A stretch of DNA of 64,000 nucleotides from Bacillota bacterium (GTDB lineage: Bacteria > Bacillota > Clostridia > Christensenellales > UBA1242). The notes under the pieces were generated by a model. That model did no database searches, had not been told where the DNA came from, and saw only the letters and a list, made by a program, of their open reading frames with translations. Made by a program: the position numbers and the translations under genes. Positions 50,642 through 60,576 of the stretch are shown here, one piece after another; position 1 is the first letter of the stretch, and each line of letters begins with the position of its first letter. The stretch is taken from contig WRAS01000001.1 of the NCBI GenBank assembly GCA_009780065.1, positions 252,140 through 316,139 on the forward strand, given 5' to 3'.

Positions 50642-53077
50642 ATGAAGAAAATTTTATCCTTTTTTTTGATAGGGTGCTTTTTGATTGTCTCCCTTGTAAT
50701 GGCAGGTTTTGACAGGGTCGGTATACAATCGGTAAATGCGACAATTGGTATATCACCGCATTACACTATTCACAGAGTCGGCTACGTTTATGACGATGGC
50801 GTTGGTGCGAATGTTCAACAATCTTTGTTTGAAACGACCGGCATCAATCGTGATGTTGCAGACGAATTATTGAAAATATTGCGTGCAGTTTCTGGAAATA
50901 ACTTGAATGCAACGCGCGATGCATCGCATTTTTCTGAATGGGCGCGCGGCGAGCCAGACGAACTGGTGCCAACAGCAGAAACTGTTAACATAACAATAAT
51001 GGTAGAGGGGGTTCCAACGCCCACACCATTTCCACTTTATCAATTTTTATCGGGCTCGGTATATTTGCAACTTTTTGAACAAATTGGCACGGCACCGGGT
51101 AATCTGAACCCATTCCCAGCCAGCGAAGCCGATATTATTTCACAATTCACTTCACGAATGTGGCAAGTTGTTTACATGCGTGACGGGGTGGTCACGTTAT
51201 GGATGACAGAACCATACAGAGCAAGTCAATTCGGTGGAACCCAAGGAACAATTGTTCAATACGCGGATTCATTACTGCGACCAAATTTGCTTAATGATTT
51301 TACTGGGAACACAGATGGTGATTTATCGGGCGTTGTGGGTGGTGTGCTGGGATATTTTCCTGCTGCGGTTTCGACAATCGTGCCTATGGACGAAATAGAA
51401 TGGCAGGACCAAGATAACCAACCAATAGTATTTGGGGGGAGTCTGGCAGAGGCAAGACCCTTTAATAATCCTCAAACACAAGATATGATTTGGATACCAT
51501 CGCATTACGAAGTTGCACGCCAAACTGGCTGTACAGCGAGATGGGGACAACGAAGCGGTGGTCTTTTAATAAATTGTAACAGACATGGTCTTTGGCAGAT
51601 GAGTGGTTTTGACAGAAGTTTTATGAACCACGTTGGCTGGACAGTCGCTGGAGTAACAGATGCATGGTTGCGCTCGGGATCTACAAGCGGTGCGAATGTT
51701 GCATCTTCCATATGGCATGGTACTGGGAACGCGTCTGGTAATGGCAGCGGGTGGCCGCAAAGTTTCGGAATCCGTCCAGCAATTCATATAGACATCGCAT
51801 CTTTACTTGAAACACCGCTAGAGGCACCAGTTGTTACTGTAACTCGTCCGGCGGCAAATCAATTGATTGCTTCGTGGAATGGAATACAGGATGCAGTTTC
51901 TTATCGTATTCGTGTAAATAACAGTGGCGCATGGCAGACGCAGACAGCCACAACATTTGTACACACAATAACGACTACAGGTACAACGACTTTTGAGGTT
52001 CAAGCCATAAGTGCAGGTCACAACCAAATATATTCTACAATTACAAGTGAGAGTTTCACGGTCAACCAGGAACAACTAGTGGCACCTTCCAACCTGGAAA
52101 TTAGTTCAGCAGGTGTTCTCACTTGGGATTCAACCAATTCGCTGGGAACATACATTGTCTATCGAAATAACACAGCATACAGCACAGAATTAAATGCGAC
52201 ATCATGGACAATTCCAACCACTTGGCCATCTGGTACATGGAATTTGCAGGTCCGTGCGACCGCACCATCATCGCATACATGGTTCACAAATAGTAATCTC
52301 AGTACGGGGACAACCCATCAAACATGGACTGTGACAAGAGTGATTCAAGGTGTTCAAACACCTAACACAGTTGTAGATGGTAAACAATTTACACAACCAA
52401 ATAATCCAACCCCACCTGCGGGACATCATTTTGTTCATTGGGCATTGGGCTCGCTTACTGGTGCGGAATTTGACTTCACAACACCAATTACGAATGACAT
52501 TTATCTTTACGCTGTATTTGCAAAAAATACACACATTGTAACCTTGGTTATTAATGGGGTGGACTTTCCGCAGGCACCGATTGATTGGGGTACAAACTTT
52601 GCGCGACCACCTGACCCAACGCCGCCTAGCGGTTATCAATTTCAATGGTGGGCACTTGGTTCTTCGGATGGTAGTTTTCATTTCTTTGATAACACAATTA
52701 CCTCGGACATACGCTTGTACGCTGTTTTTTCACTCCTTACTAATCATGTTCTTACATTAATGGTAAATGGTGTTCCACAAAATCTTCCGCCAACCAATAT
52801 CGTAAATCTTTCTGTATTCGCACCAACACCACCTGTTGGCTATATATTTTCTGGTTGGGCAAAAACCGAGGGTGGGGAAGTCGTACATACACCATATCAG
52901 GGTTCAATAACGTTGACGGGAGATTTAACACTTTTTGCTGTATTCACACCACACGTTGATTACGGTAGCGCCGATGGTCCGTCGTTGATATTGATTGTTG
53001 GGGCAGTATTGCTGGGTTTCCTTGTCATAGGCGGCATTACAATTTTCTTTGTGTTACGCAGAAGAAAGAGTGTTTAG
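50642..53077 (+). CDS. surface protein with Listeria-Bacteroides (Flg_new) repeats
   Basis: 811 residues from ATG 50642. Signal peptide (about 1-25), a long N-terminal domain without recognised family but with a repeated APVVTV / LEISSAGVLTW layout (fibronectin-like), then three Flg_new repeats (TPPAGHHFVHWALG, TPPSGYQFQWWALG, APTPPVGYIFSGWA) near residues 595-765, and a C-terminal membrane anchor (LIVGAVLLGFLVIGGITIFF) with an RRRK stop. These repeats are typical of cell-wall/surface adhesins. Confidence 0.85.
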   Translation: MKKILSFFLIGCFLIVSLVMAGFDRVGIQSVNATIGISPHYTIHRVGYVYDDGVGANVQQSLFETTGINRDVADELLKILRAVSGNNLNATRDASHFSEWARGEPDELVPTAETVNITIMVEGVPTPTPFPLYQFLSGSVYLQLFEQIGTAPGNLNPFPASEADIISQFTSRMWQVVYMRDGVVTLWMTEPYRASQFGGTQGTIVQYADSLLRPNLLNDFTGNTDGDLSGVVGGVLGYFPAAVSTIVPMDEIEWQDQDNQPIVFGGSLAEARPFNNPQTQDMIWIPSHYEVARQTGCTARWGQRSGGLLINCNRHGLWQMSGFDRSFMNHVGWTVAGVTDAWLRSGSTSGANVASSIWHGTGNASGNGSGWPQSFGIRPAIHIDIASLLETPLEAPVVTVTRPAANQLIASWNGIQDAVSYRIRVNNSGAWQTQTATTFVHTITTTGTTTFEVQAISAGHNQIYSTITSESFTVNQEQLVAPSNLEISSAGVLTWDSTNSLGTYIVYRNNTAYSTELNATSWTIPTTWPSGTWNLQVRATAPSSHTWFTNSNLSTGTTHQTWTVTRVIQGVQTPNTVVDGKQFTQPNNPTPPAGHHFVHWALGSLTGAEFDFTTPITNDIYLYAVFAKNTHIVTLVINGVDFPQAPIDWGTNFARPPDPTPPSGYQFQWWALGSSDGSFHFFDNTITSDIRLYAVFSLLTNHVLTLMVNGVPQNLPPTNIVNLSVFAPTPPVGYIFSGWAKTEGGEVVHTPYQGSITLTGDLTLFAVFTPHVDYGSADGPSLILIVGAVLLGFLVIGGITIFFVLRRRKSV

Positions 53078-53082
53078 TGTGT

Positions 53083-53382
53083 ATGGGAAAGGCAATTGTT
53101 ATATCTTGTTTTGCAGGACTGGGAAAAACCACAGTTGCGAAAAAGTATCAGAATGTTTATGATTTACAGACTTCGGCTTTTAGGCGTGATCCAAGCATAA
53201 AGGTTAAAAATTACGAAAAACAAAAAGGGTTTGATTCAAATATAACAAATCCAGATTTCCCGCAGAACTATCTTGATGCGTTAAAAGATGCTAGGACAAA
53301 ATATAATATCGTACTTGTCACGATGGCGCACGACATACGAGAACTTTTAGAACAAAACGATATACCATTTTTTTTTTCGTGA
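53083..53382 (+). CDS. P-loop kinase-like protein, N-terminal part (ends at T10 run)
   Basis: 99 residues from ATG 53083. Walker A CFAGLGKTTVAKKY (about 8-21) as in small nucleotide/adenylate kinases. The frame stops at 53382 right after a T10 run; the downstream 69 residues continue in the -1 frame with matching character, so the gene is split. The start overlaps nothing and lies six bases after the surface protein. Confidence 0.7.
   Translation: MGKAIVISCFAGLGKTTVAKKYQNVYDLQTSAFRRDPSIKVKNYEKQKGFDSNITNPDFPQNYLDALKDARTKYNIVLVTMAHDIRELLEQNDIPFFFS
53368..53377. repeat. T10 homopolymer splitting the kinase-like gene
   Basis: Ten T followed by CGTGA. One more T or two fewer would join the kinase N-terminus in frame with the downstream frame (…PFFFVIPEK). 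Confidence 0.85.
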
Positions 53383-53588
53383 TACCAGAAAAGACGGAAT
53401 CTTTCAAAAAAGGACTTGTTGTGCGATGTCAAGAACGTGGTAACAATGACGCATTTGTAAATTACATTGCTGAAAACTTCGATAAACTAAGTCGCGACCA
53501 AAAAGACTACAAAAATAAAATCCTAGTTTGTAAGGAACACAAGTTCTTAGAGGATTTATTGTTGCAAGAAAATTTACTCGCGGAATAA
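53379..53588 (+). CDS. P-loop kinase-like protein, C-terminal part in -1 frame
   Basis: 69 residues (VIPEKTESFKKGLVVRCQERG ... KLSRDQKDYKNKILVCK in outline). It begins in the frame that a one-base change in the T10 run would restore; no Shine-Dalgarno is present. Together the parts make about 168 residues, a usual kinase size. Either phase-variable, frameshift-expressed, broken or a sequencing error. Confidence 0.6.
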   Translation: MIPEKTESFKKGLVVRCQERGNNDAFVNYIAENFDKLSRDQKDYKNKILVCKEHKFLEDLLLQENLLAE

Positions 53589-53818
53589 GCGAAAAAATAT
53601 TCGGTCTTTTGCATTAATGTTAAAACCGAAGGCAGGGGGCATTTATGATAGAGTGTGTTATCCTGTGAGTAAACTTTTTGAAAAGCGTTTTGCAAGGATT
53701 TACGAAGGGAAAATAGTTATTGCCCCGCAACCCAAAAATGAGCCTGAGGGCTGCCAAAAAGTCATTTGGCGATACTTGGTAGTCCGTGGAAGTTGCTGCC
53801 GCAAAAGGTCGAAATTGT

Positions 53819-54226
53819 TTATCTCTTAAAAATCTCTTTTCCAGAAAATATACTTTTGACATTCCACTTTTTCATCAGTTTTGATTTTTCGATTTCAAAT
53901 TTTTCATTTGATATTTGACGCAGACGCAAACCAACCAAAAAGCAGTTAAAAGCCATCCTAAAACCTCCGCGATAGAGTACAAATAACTTTTTTCCGTTTG
54001 CCAATTCGTTTAACAGTTCATATGTTTCGTCTGGGCTGGGATGCCAATGGTGGTCGAACTCACCGCTTCTGAATGATAAATAGTCATCATCCACCACTAT
54101 TTCCAATAACTCATGGAAGTTCACAGTTATTACTTGCATATCTTCTGATAAAGAAATCTTATCTGCAATAGTAGAATTGTCCTTTAGACTATCAAAAACT
54201 TCTCGCATTGTTTCAAATTTGCCCAT
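53819..54226 (-). CDS. hypothetical soluble protein
   Basis: 135 residues, mixed alpha/beta (MQVITVNFHELLEIVVDDDY region, about residues 29-48). No family recognised. The -10 box TATAAT is six bases from ATG 54226; no Shine-Dalgarno. The 230-base gap 53589-53818 before it holds only decayed-looking frames. Confidence 0.65.
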   Translation of the reverse strand: MGKFETMREVFDSLKDNSTIADKISLSEDMQVITVNFHELLEIVVDDDYLSFRSGEFDHHWHPSPDETYELLNELANGKKLFVLYRGGFRMAFNCFLVGLRLRQISNEKFEIEKSKLMKKWNVKSIFSGKEIFKR

Positions 54227-54232
54227 GACAAA

Positions 54233-54262
54233 ATTATAACAAAAAAAGAGTCATTGCGTGAA
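54233..54262 (-). promoter_or_regulatory. promoter abutting the hypothetical gene at 54226
   Basis: TTCACG (54257-54262), 18-base spacer, TATAAT (54233-54238), then six bases to ATG. The -35 lies inside the terminator hairpin of tRNA-fMet. Confidence 0.5.
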
Positions 54263-54267
54263 CTCTT
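54242..54267 (-). terminator. terminator after tRNA-fMet
   Basis: Stem AAGAGT/ACTCTT with a ten-base loop followed by a T-run in the minus direction. Confidence 0.65.
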
Positions 54268-54301
54268 TTCAGTTGCCCAAAAGTTTACTTAATAGGCTAA
54301 T

Positions 54302-54378
<77 letters not shown>

Positions 54379-54407
54379 ATGGGATATCGTTAAGCACGAT
54401 AAGGACT

Positions 54408-54436
54408 ATTATATACCAATAATATGCCAAAGTCAA
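54408..54436 (-). promoter_or_regulatory. promoter of tRNA-fMet
   Basis: TTGACT (54431-54436), 17-base spacer, TATAAT (54408-54413). Confidence 0.8.
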
Positions 54437-54525
54437 CATTTAAATACACGGAAAACCTCGGGGGTCTAAATTGATTGCTTAATATCGCTTTTTTGTGCAT
54501 ACTAAATACCAAGGAGGGAAAAAGT

Positions 54526-54756
54526 ATGATAAGAATCATTTCGTTTATTGTGCTGGGTGCTGCTGTAATTTCTTTGGTAACTTTCTTTATGTCATTCGGT
54601 ACAACCGTAATTGATCCATTCAGAGAAGCATTCAACCCATTCAGCTTCAGAGCATTGGGAGATGCATTATGGATTTTTATGTACTCGATAAGCACACCAC
54701 TTATCCTTGGTATGCTTGGTCTGATTGGTCTTACAATGCAAACCAGAAGAGACTAG
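54526..54756 (+). CDS. small two-span membrane protein
   Basis: 76 residues from ATG 54526 with AAGGAGGG Shine-Dalgarno. Two hydrophobic segments (IISFIVLGAAVISLVTFFM, about 4-22, and ISTPLILGMLGLIGLTM, about 55-71). Polar loop FREAFNPFSFRALG between. No family recognised. Own promoter-like region and terminator. Confidence 0.7.
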   Translation: MIRIISFIVLGAAVISLVTFFMSFGTTVIDPFREAFNPFSFRALGDALWIFMYSISTPLILGMLGLIGLTMQTRRD

Positions 54757-54776
54757 TTATCTTACGCATCCAAAAG

Positions 54777-54804
54777 AAAATGACCCAATCACGGGTCATT
54801 TTTT
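54777..54804. terminator. terminator between small membrane gene and convergent surface gene
   Basis: Ten-base-pair stem AAAATGACCC/GGGTCATTTT with a six-base loop and T-run; works in both directions. Confidence 0.85.
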
Positions 54805-54810
54805 AATAAT

Positions 54811-56763
54811 TTAATTTTTTTGCTGTTTGCTTCTTCTGGAAAGAAATAATATAAGCAAAGCAAGAATCAATAAACCAACCAAGGATCCCGCACCTACAAT
54901 CCAAGGGACAAGGTTGCAATTGTTGCCATTGACGAGTGCCTCACTAAAACGTGCGTAGAGGGTAATGTTTTCCGTCATTTCAAGAAATTCATTTAGCGGA
55001 ATTCCATATGCATCAAATACTAAATTTCCACCAGACGGTGCATCCCAAAAGCCCAGAAATTGACGCCCTGTGATAGAAGGTAACTGGGTCAAAGTATTTA
55101 CGGTTGTTCCATTTACATGTGAAATGTTCAAAGGTAATCCCACTCCATATGGTGTATCTGCAAGAATAAAATGAAATGCAATTGTGAAAGTCAAACCATT
55201 CCAAACGGCGTATAGTGTTTGACTGCCATCAATTGTCCAGGTGTCACCTGCAAGATATTCTACTGTGGTGGAGGTACTGCTGGTTGTCCAACCAAGAAAA
55301 GTGAAACCTGGCCTGGTTGTTGATGGTAGGGTAAAGGTTGTACCTGGTGCGTCTATTACAGGCGGTAACTGTTTACCTTGTTGTGTATCAAATATTATGG
55401 TGGAATCAAGGATACTGTGTCCCCAAACAACTGCAAATATAATTCCATTAATCACGCATAAGTTCCAGTCCTCGTGCCATCCGTTAGGACCAGGAGAGAG
55501 GTGTGCTGTATATATTGTCAGGCTAGCAGGATTGGCAAGAAACACACCTTCCCCAATTTCAATAACATTGTTTGGAATTACTACACTGGTTAATTGATTA
55601 TCTGTAAAAGAATATTCTGCGATTTTTGTTACGTGGTTTGGGATTGTTATATTAGTTAATTGACTAGAAATAAATGCCGCATTACCTATGCTGGTAAATT
55701 GGTTTGGTAGTTGCGTGACAAAATTGTTTGTGATGAAAGGGTTATTGTTGAAACCTTGAAAAACAGTAATTTGTGCAGGTAATTCAGGCATTTGGGTAAA
55801 TTGATTGAATGCAAATGCTGATTCCGCAATGTACGTTACGCTGGCTGGGATAGTTATTGTTGTTAACTGGTTGTATTGAAATGCCCACTTTTCAATATCT
55901 GTTACACCATTTGGAATATGCACACTGGTTAATTCGTTGTCTTCAAATGTATATGCTGCAATATGTGTTATTTTGTCTGGGATGACTATGTTGGTTAATT
56001 GATTATGTCGGAAGGACAAACGTCCAATATGAGTTAAGTTATCTGGGAGATTAACATTGGCTAATTGGTTGGAAATGAATGCCCCTTCTCCAATATATGT
56101 CACAGTTTCTGGAATCACTATACTTGTCAACTGATTATCGTGGAATGCATAATTTCCAATGTGGGTTAGACTGTCAGGGAGTTGGACACTGGCAAGTTGA
56201 TTGTGGCCGAATGCAAAATCTTCGACAATTGTAACTCCGTCTGGAATTATTATATTGGTTAAATTGTTAACACCGAAAGCAGAATTCCCAATACTAGTCA
56301 GGTTGTCAGAAATTTGTACACTGGTTAAGTGATTGTATGCGAATGATGCAAAGCCTATATACGTCACACTATTTGGAATTACTAAGGTTGTTATTTGGTT
56401 ATGCCCAAAGGCTAAATCTCCAATACTTATTACGGTATCTGGGATTGTTACCTCAATTACTCTGCTCAATAAAAATGCATTATTGCTGATGGTTGTAACT
56501 GGGAAACCATTAATTGTGGCAGGGATATTTACAATAAGGTCAGTTTGAAAAGGAACTTGACCAGGGCCAATAATCGTCACTTGGCCATTTGCGGTTGTAA
56601 AGTTGAAATCTGCTACAACATGTGCGGCTTGAGTTGGTCGTGATGATGTTACAATAATCACAACGCTTGTAATTGCGATAAAAAGAACTAATAACCCGAC
56701 CCCTAATAAAATGATTATCCTTTTCGGGGATTGCACCGCGGAGAATTGTGTTTTATTTTCCAT
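54811..56763 (-). CDS. BspA-type leucine-rich repeat surface protein
   Basis: 650 residues from ATG 56763 with AAAGGAA Shine-Dalgarno (upstream in-frame starts overlap the promoter). Membrane anchor about 13-38, then about 14 LRR_5/BspA repeats of the TxIxIPxxVTxIGxxAFxxNxLT kind (consecutive VIPNSVTYIGFASFAYNHL units in outline), two Flg_new-like modules (RPGFTFLGWTTSS, GRQFLGFWDAPSG) and a C-terminal membrane helix with SRRSKQQKN. BspA proteins bind fibronectin or other host ligands. Confidence 0.88.
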   Translation of the reverse strand: MENKTQFSAVQSPKRIIILLGVGLLVLFIAITSVVIIVTSSRPTQAAHVVADFNFTTANGQVTIIGPGQVPFQTDLIVNIPATINGFPVTTISNNAFLLSRVIEVTIPDTVISIGDLAFGHNQITTLVIPNSVTYIGFASFAYNHLTSVQISDNLTSIGNSAFGVNNLTNIIIPDGVTIVEDFAFGHNQLASVQLPDSLTHIGNYAFHDNQLTSIVIPETVTYIGEGAFISNQLANVNLPDNLTHIGRLSFRHNQLTNIVIPDKITHIAAYTFEDNELTSVHIPNGVTDIEKWAFQYNQLTTITIPASVTYIAESAFAFNQFTQMPELPAQITVFQGFNNNPFITNNFVTQLPNQFTSIGNAAFISSQLTNITIPNHVTKIAEYSFTDNQLTSVVIPNNVIEIGEGVFLANPASLTIYTAHLSPGPNGWHEDWNLCVINGIIFAVVWGHSILDSTIIFDTQQGKQLPPVIDAPGTTFTLPSTTRPGFTFLGWTTSSTSTTVEYLAGDTWTIDGSQTLYAVWNGLTFTIAFHFILADTPYGVGLPLNISHVNGTTVNTLTQLPSITGRQFLGFWDAPSGGNLVFDAYGIPLNEFLEMTENITLYARFSEALVNGNNCNLVPWIVGAGSLVGLLILALLILFLSRRSKQQKN

Positions 56764-56788
56764 TTCCTTTGTATTCCTTTTCACAAGA

Positions 56789-56817
56789 ATTATATATAAC
56801 ATATGCAAATTAATCAA
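56789..56817 (-). promoter_or_regulatory. promoter of the BspA-type gene
   Basis: TTGATT (56812-56817), 17-base spacer, TATAAT (56789-56794), with a ~20-base leader and Shine-Dalgarno after it. Confidence 0.7.
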
Positions 56818-56889
56818 ATAAAAAAGCAATATTTATTCTATGTGTCCATAGTTCGCAGAGTAACATTATGCCATTTTAAACAATAAGTA

Positions 56890-56918
56890 TTGACATTTTG
56901 AATATACTATGGTAAAGT
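56890..56918 (+). promoter_or_regulatory. promoter of the 878-residue surface protein
   Basis: TTGACA (56890-56895), 17-base spacer, TAAAGT (56913-56918), then a normal leader with AAAGGGGG Shine-Dalgarno. Confidence 0.7.
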
Positions 56919-56948
56919 TATGGAAACTAATTTTACAAAGGGGGCGTC

Positions 56949-59585
56949 ATGAAAAAGGCATTGCTCTTTACGGGAATTTGTATACTTGTTACATTTGGTG
57001 TTCTTGCACTGGTTTTATCCAGTATTAACCTTGGTTTCCTTGCAGGAAATCGTGTAGGCAGCATCAACATAACATTTGCAAGTAACCCGCCTGCAGGTGT
57101 CATCGCGGCCAACGAAGAAGTCATCGTAGAAGCACCACTTTATTTGAACAACAGAACGGACGAAGGTGAAACCAGAAATCGCAGAACACGTGTTCCTGCA
57201 TCTGATACTTTCAGTTTCCCTGGGCACAGATTCGTGCACTGGTTTGACGTCGAAGCGGACGAGCCACTTAGAAACCACGTTCCACGCGGTCTAACCGAAA
57301 TGGACGAGGGTCGTACATTTATCGCAATATGGGAGGCTATTACCTACCGTATTAACTTCAACACCACAGTTGCAAGCCCAACCAACCCAAGCCCAATCAA
57401 CATCACATATGGCGAGGTTATCCCAACACTTCCAAGCCCAACCCGTCACGGTTTCTTGGCACCAACATGGTGGACCGAGCGTAATGGTAACGGAACCGAA
57501 ATTACCGCAGGTAACGTATTTAATCAAACAAGCAACCTTAACGTATTTGCACACTGGATCCAGGATCCAACCGTTCCCCAAAACCTTTTCCAAATTCGCT
57601 TTAATCTAAGATACGCAAATGCATCTATGCCAAGTGGACATGGTCTTACAAGACAAGTAACCACACACAACCTTTTCGAGGCACTTCCAATGCCTGCAAC
57701 CAGACCAGGTTCAGGTTCCACACACATTGGATGGGAAATGCGTGACCCAAATGCTAATAACGCACTTGTAGCCGTAGGTAATAACCAGGCCGTTGCAAAC
57801 ATCCGTCTTGCAAACCAGGCGCAGGTAACCGTATACGCACTATGGCACCATGCACCAGTACAACAAACTTACACAGTTTCATTTAACCCTGCAGGTGGTT
57901 TGGTAAATGGTTCAACCGCAATCCACACAATTACACCAATTGGGGTCGCACACAGTAATATGGGTAACCCAGTTCCAGTCCCAACACGTACATCACACAC
58001 ATTCCTTGGCTGGCAATCTCCGGCTGGAATCCTATTCGGGGTGGGTACAACACTTAACACAGTGGTTAACACAATTACATCTGGTAATGCAATAACACTG
58101 ACTGCACAATGGCAGCAAGATGCAATTCCTGTACCAACATTTACACTTACATTTGATGGGAACAACGGAACAGTTGTTGGTCCATCAGTAATAACCGCAA
58201 GTACAGCAATTGGAAACCTTGGGCAACAGGTTCCACACGCAACACGTGGCGGACACACACTAACAGGTTGGCATTTCCCGGCGGCTGGCATAACATTTGG
58301 AACAAACGCAACTCTTAACGCAATTACTAACACAATACCATCTGGCAATGCGGCAACTCTTGTTGCACAATGGCAACAAGATGCGGTTGTTCAACCACAA
58401 TGGAATCTTAACTTTAACCCAAATAGTGGAACAATCAACGGTTCAACCGCAATCCACAGCGTACCGAACGTAGGTGCACAATTCAGTAACCTTGGGCATG
58501 TTGCACCGGCTGCGCAAAGAACTGCTCACACTTTGACAGGATGGACATGTGGTGTAACCGGATTCCTTCGTGCACCAAACGCAACATTCGCAACTATTAC
58601 TGGCGGTATCGCGTCTGGTACAACAATTACACTTACCGCACAATGGGATGAATTGCCAATTACAATTAATTTCATTCTTAACGGTGGTACAACTTCTAAC
58701 ACAACAACATTTACAAACATTCGTCAAAGCAACATCAACACCGTAACATTCCCAACTGTTACACGTGCAAGACACAATCTCACTGCGTGGAATCTTGGTC
58801 ACCTTGGCGGAACTGCGATTGCAACAAACAATCAACAAGCAATTCTTAACCACGCAAGAACAACTGGCTCTAACAACGTTTCCGTACATGCAAACTGGAC
58901 CGCACAAACCTTTACAATCACATACCGCGCAACAAACGCAACGATATTTGATGGTAACACAAACCGAGGATCACAGTGGGTGGTAGGAGTTCAAGGTAAC
59001 AACCACCACACAATTCCGCACAGAGTAGAAAGACCAAACGCAGGCGGATTCACGTACTCGTTCGAAGGTTGGTTCTACAGATGGGGTGATGCCGCTAACC
59101 AAAGACGTCATATCCAAAATTACGAAGACCTTAGAGCATTTATCTTAACGCGTTATGGTGCGAACGTACTTGCAATCACTATTGATGCAGGTTGGACACG
59201 TACAGCAATCGGCGGTGGCGGAACACCAGCACCAACACAATTCCAATTCTTTATGCACTTTATGGATGGAACAAACCGTTTCGTAAGAAGCAGATTGATG
59301 AGCGCACAAGAAACACCATTACTTTCCGATATCTTCGCGGTTCAAATATCTCCAGGTGTTTACAGAAACGACGGAAGACTAACGCTAGAAGGTTATTCCC
59401 GTGTTGCATGGATTTACCAACGTCTTGGTACTACACACAGATGGCCGGCTGGTTCCCACATTCCTGGTTATGTCAACCCACACCACAGAACAATGCATCA
59501 ACACGACTTACTCAGCGGTAACTCGCAAACCATTGACGGTGTACGGGTAATCCACCTTCACGCAGTTTGGATAAGAAACAGATAA
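56949..59585 (+). CDS. large secreted protein with Flg_new/InlB B-type repeats
   Basis: 878 residues with AAAGGGGG Shine-Dalgarno. N-terminal anchor/signal (about 4-26), then repeated 60-70 residue Flg_new modules with RINFNTTVASPTNP and INFILNGGTTSNTT-type beginnings and WxxxGTEITAGNVF or LTAQWQQD endings (at least eight). Codon choice is biased to GCA and AAC. No C-terminal anchor is obvious; ends GVRVIHLHAVWIRNR. Likely adhesive. Confidence 0.85.
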   Translation: MKKALLFTGICILVTFGVLALVLSSINLGFLAGNRVGSINITFASNPPAGVIAANEEVIVEAPLYLNNRTDEGETRNRRTRVPASDTFSFPGHRFVHWFDVEADEPLRNHVPRGLTEMDEGRTFIAIWEAITYRINFNTTVASPTNPSPINITYGEVIPTLPSPTRHGFLAPTWWTERNGNGTEITAGNVFNQTSNLNVFAHWIQDPTVPQNLFQIRFNLRYANASMPSGHGLTRQVTTHNLFEALPMPATRPGSGSTHIGWEMRDPNANNALVAVGNNQAVANIRLANQAQVTVYALWHHAPVQQTYTVSFNPAGGLVNGSTAIHTITPIGVAHSNMGNPVPVPTRTSHTFLGWQSPAGILFGVGTTLNTVVNTITSGNAITLTAQWQQDAIPVPTFTLTFDGNNGTVVGPSVITASTAIGNLGQQVPHATRGGHTLTGWHFPAAGITFGTNATLNAITNTIPSGNAATLVAQWQQDAVVQPQWNLNFNPNSGTINGSTAIHSVPNVGAQFSNLGHVAPAAQRTAHTLTGWTCGVTGFLRAPNATFATITGGIASGTTITLTAQWDELPITINFILNGGTTSNTTTFTNIRQSNINTVTFPTVTRARHNLTAWNLGHLGGTAIATNNQQAILNHARTTGSNNVSVHANWTAQTFTITYRATNATIFDGNTNRGSQWVVGVQGNNHHTIPHRVERPNAGGFTYSFEGWFYRWGDAANQRRHIQNYEDLRAFILTRYGANVLAITIDAGWTRTAIGGGGTPAPTQFQFFMHFMDGTNRFVRSRLMSAQETPLLSDIFAVQISPGVYRNDGRLTLEGYSRVAWIYQRLGTTHRWPAGSHIPGYVNPHHRTMHQHDLLSGNSQTIDGVRVIHLHAVWIRNR

Positions 59586-59593
59586 CAGATTCA

Positions 59594-59615
59594 AAAAGCA
59601 CCTTCGGGTGCTTTT
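59594..59615 (+). terminator. terminator of the 878-residue surface gene
   Basis: Stem AAAAGCACC/GGTGCTTTT with a TTCG tetraloop. Confidence 0.85.
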
Positions 59616-59661
59616 TATGTCGAATTTGCATGATATAACTTTTGTTTCGCATGTAATTAAT

Positions 59662-60576
59662 ATGCTGTACGAAATTTTACCCACAGAAATTTGTCATGCA
59701 CTCGCACGACTGGATATCAATCACGTTTATGAATTGCGGCTGCGTTCCAATGCACCCGCGGTGGTTTGTCTTGGTGGTAAAAATTTTTATCTTACAAAGG
59801 ATGGACCATCGCGCGACACAAAAAGCGCAATCTTTGTTTCGCGTAATGACTTGGACGCAATTTTGCATCGTGCGTCGAATTATTCTATTTATGCGGTTAA
59901 CGAACAAATTAAGCAAGGGTTCCTCACCGTCAAAGGCGGTATCCGAATAGGTATTGCGGGCGAGGTTGTGGTGGAAAATAACCAAATCAAAACAATAAAA
60001 AATATCCAAGCCCTGAACATTCGTGTTCCGCACGAGGTTCGCAATTGTTCATATCCGGTGCTGGGCTATATCTTTGAAAGTCCGCGACCATTGAAGACCC
60101 TGATAATTTCTCCGCCTGGGGCGGGAAAGACCACATTTCTTCGCGACCTCGCATTGCAAATATCTTATCGATATCAATTATTGAATACACTTATATTAGA
60201 CGAACGCGGCGAAATCTGTGCCACACACCTTGGCGAAAACCAATTGGATGTTGGTCATCTTACGGATGTGATTTCAGGGTCATCAAAGATATATGGCTTT
60301 GAAAATGGAATCCGTAGTATGCGCCCAGATATAATAATAACGGACGAGGTTGCAACCGCATCCGACATAGAAATGTTGCGTCTGGCCGCGCGTAGCGGTG
60401 TTTCGGTGATTGCTTCGGTTCATGCATCCGGTATCGAAGAAATTCGTAACAAGCCATATTTCAAAGACATCATCGCGGAACAAATTTTTGACCGTTACAT
60501 TGTTTTAGGTGTGCGCGACAGTGCGGGTCATGTAATGGGTGTTTTTGACAGAAATCTGAAATTGCTCGCCATGTGA
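59662..60576 (+). CDS. spoIIIAA: stage III sporulation protein AA (ATPase)
   Basis: 304 residues from ATG 59662; earlier in-frame starts (59608, 59617) lie in or next to the terminator and add non-family residues. RecA-like secretion ATPase with Walker A SPPGAGKTTFLRD (about 149-161) and DERGEI, Walker B DIIITDEVA. Powers the forespore-mother-cell channel complex. First of the SpoIIIA operon; no Shine-Dalgarno. Overlaps spoIIIAB by four bases. Confidence 0.93.
   Translation: MLYEILPTEICHALARLDINHVYELRLRSNAPAVVCLGGKNFYLTKDGPSRDTKSAIFVSRNDLDAILHRASNYSIYAVNEQIKQGFLTVKGGIRIGIAGEVVVENNQIKTIKNIQALNIRVPHEVRNCSYPVLGYIFESPRPLKTLIISPPGAGKTTFLRDLALQISYRYQLLNTLILDERGEICATHLGENQLDVGHLTDVISGSSKIYGFENGIRSMRPDIIITDEVATASDIEMLRLAARSGVSVIASVHASGIEEIRNKPYFKDIIAEQIFDRYIVLGVRDSAGHVMGVFDRNLKLLAM

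Noticed and set aside
53617..53829. 70-codon + strand frame between kinase fragment and the minus-strand gene
   Set aside because: No Shine-Dalgarno or promoter, composition is not protein-like, and its end overlaps the better supported minus-strand gene.
59608..59661. Longer N-terminus for SpoIIIAA starting at 59608 or 59617
   Set aside because: These starts lie in or next to the preceding terminator and add residues not shared by the family.
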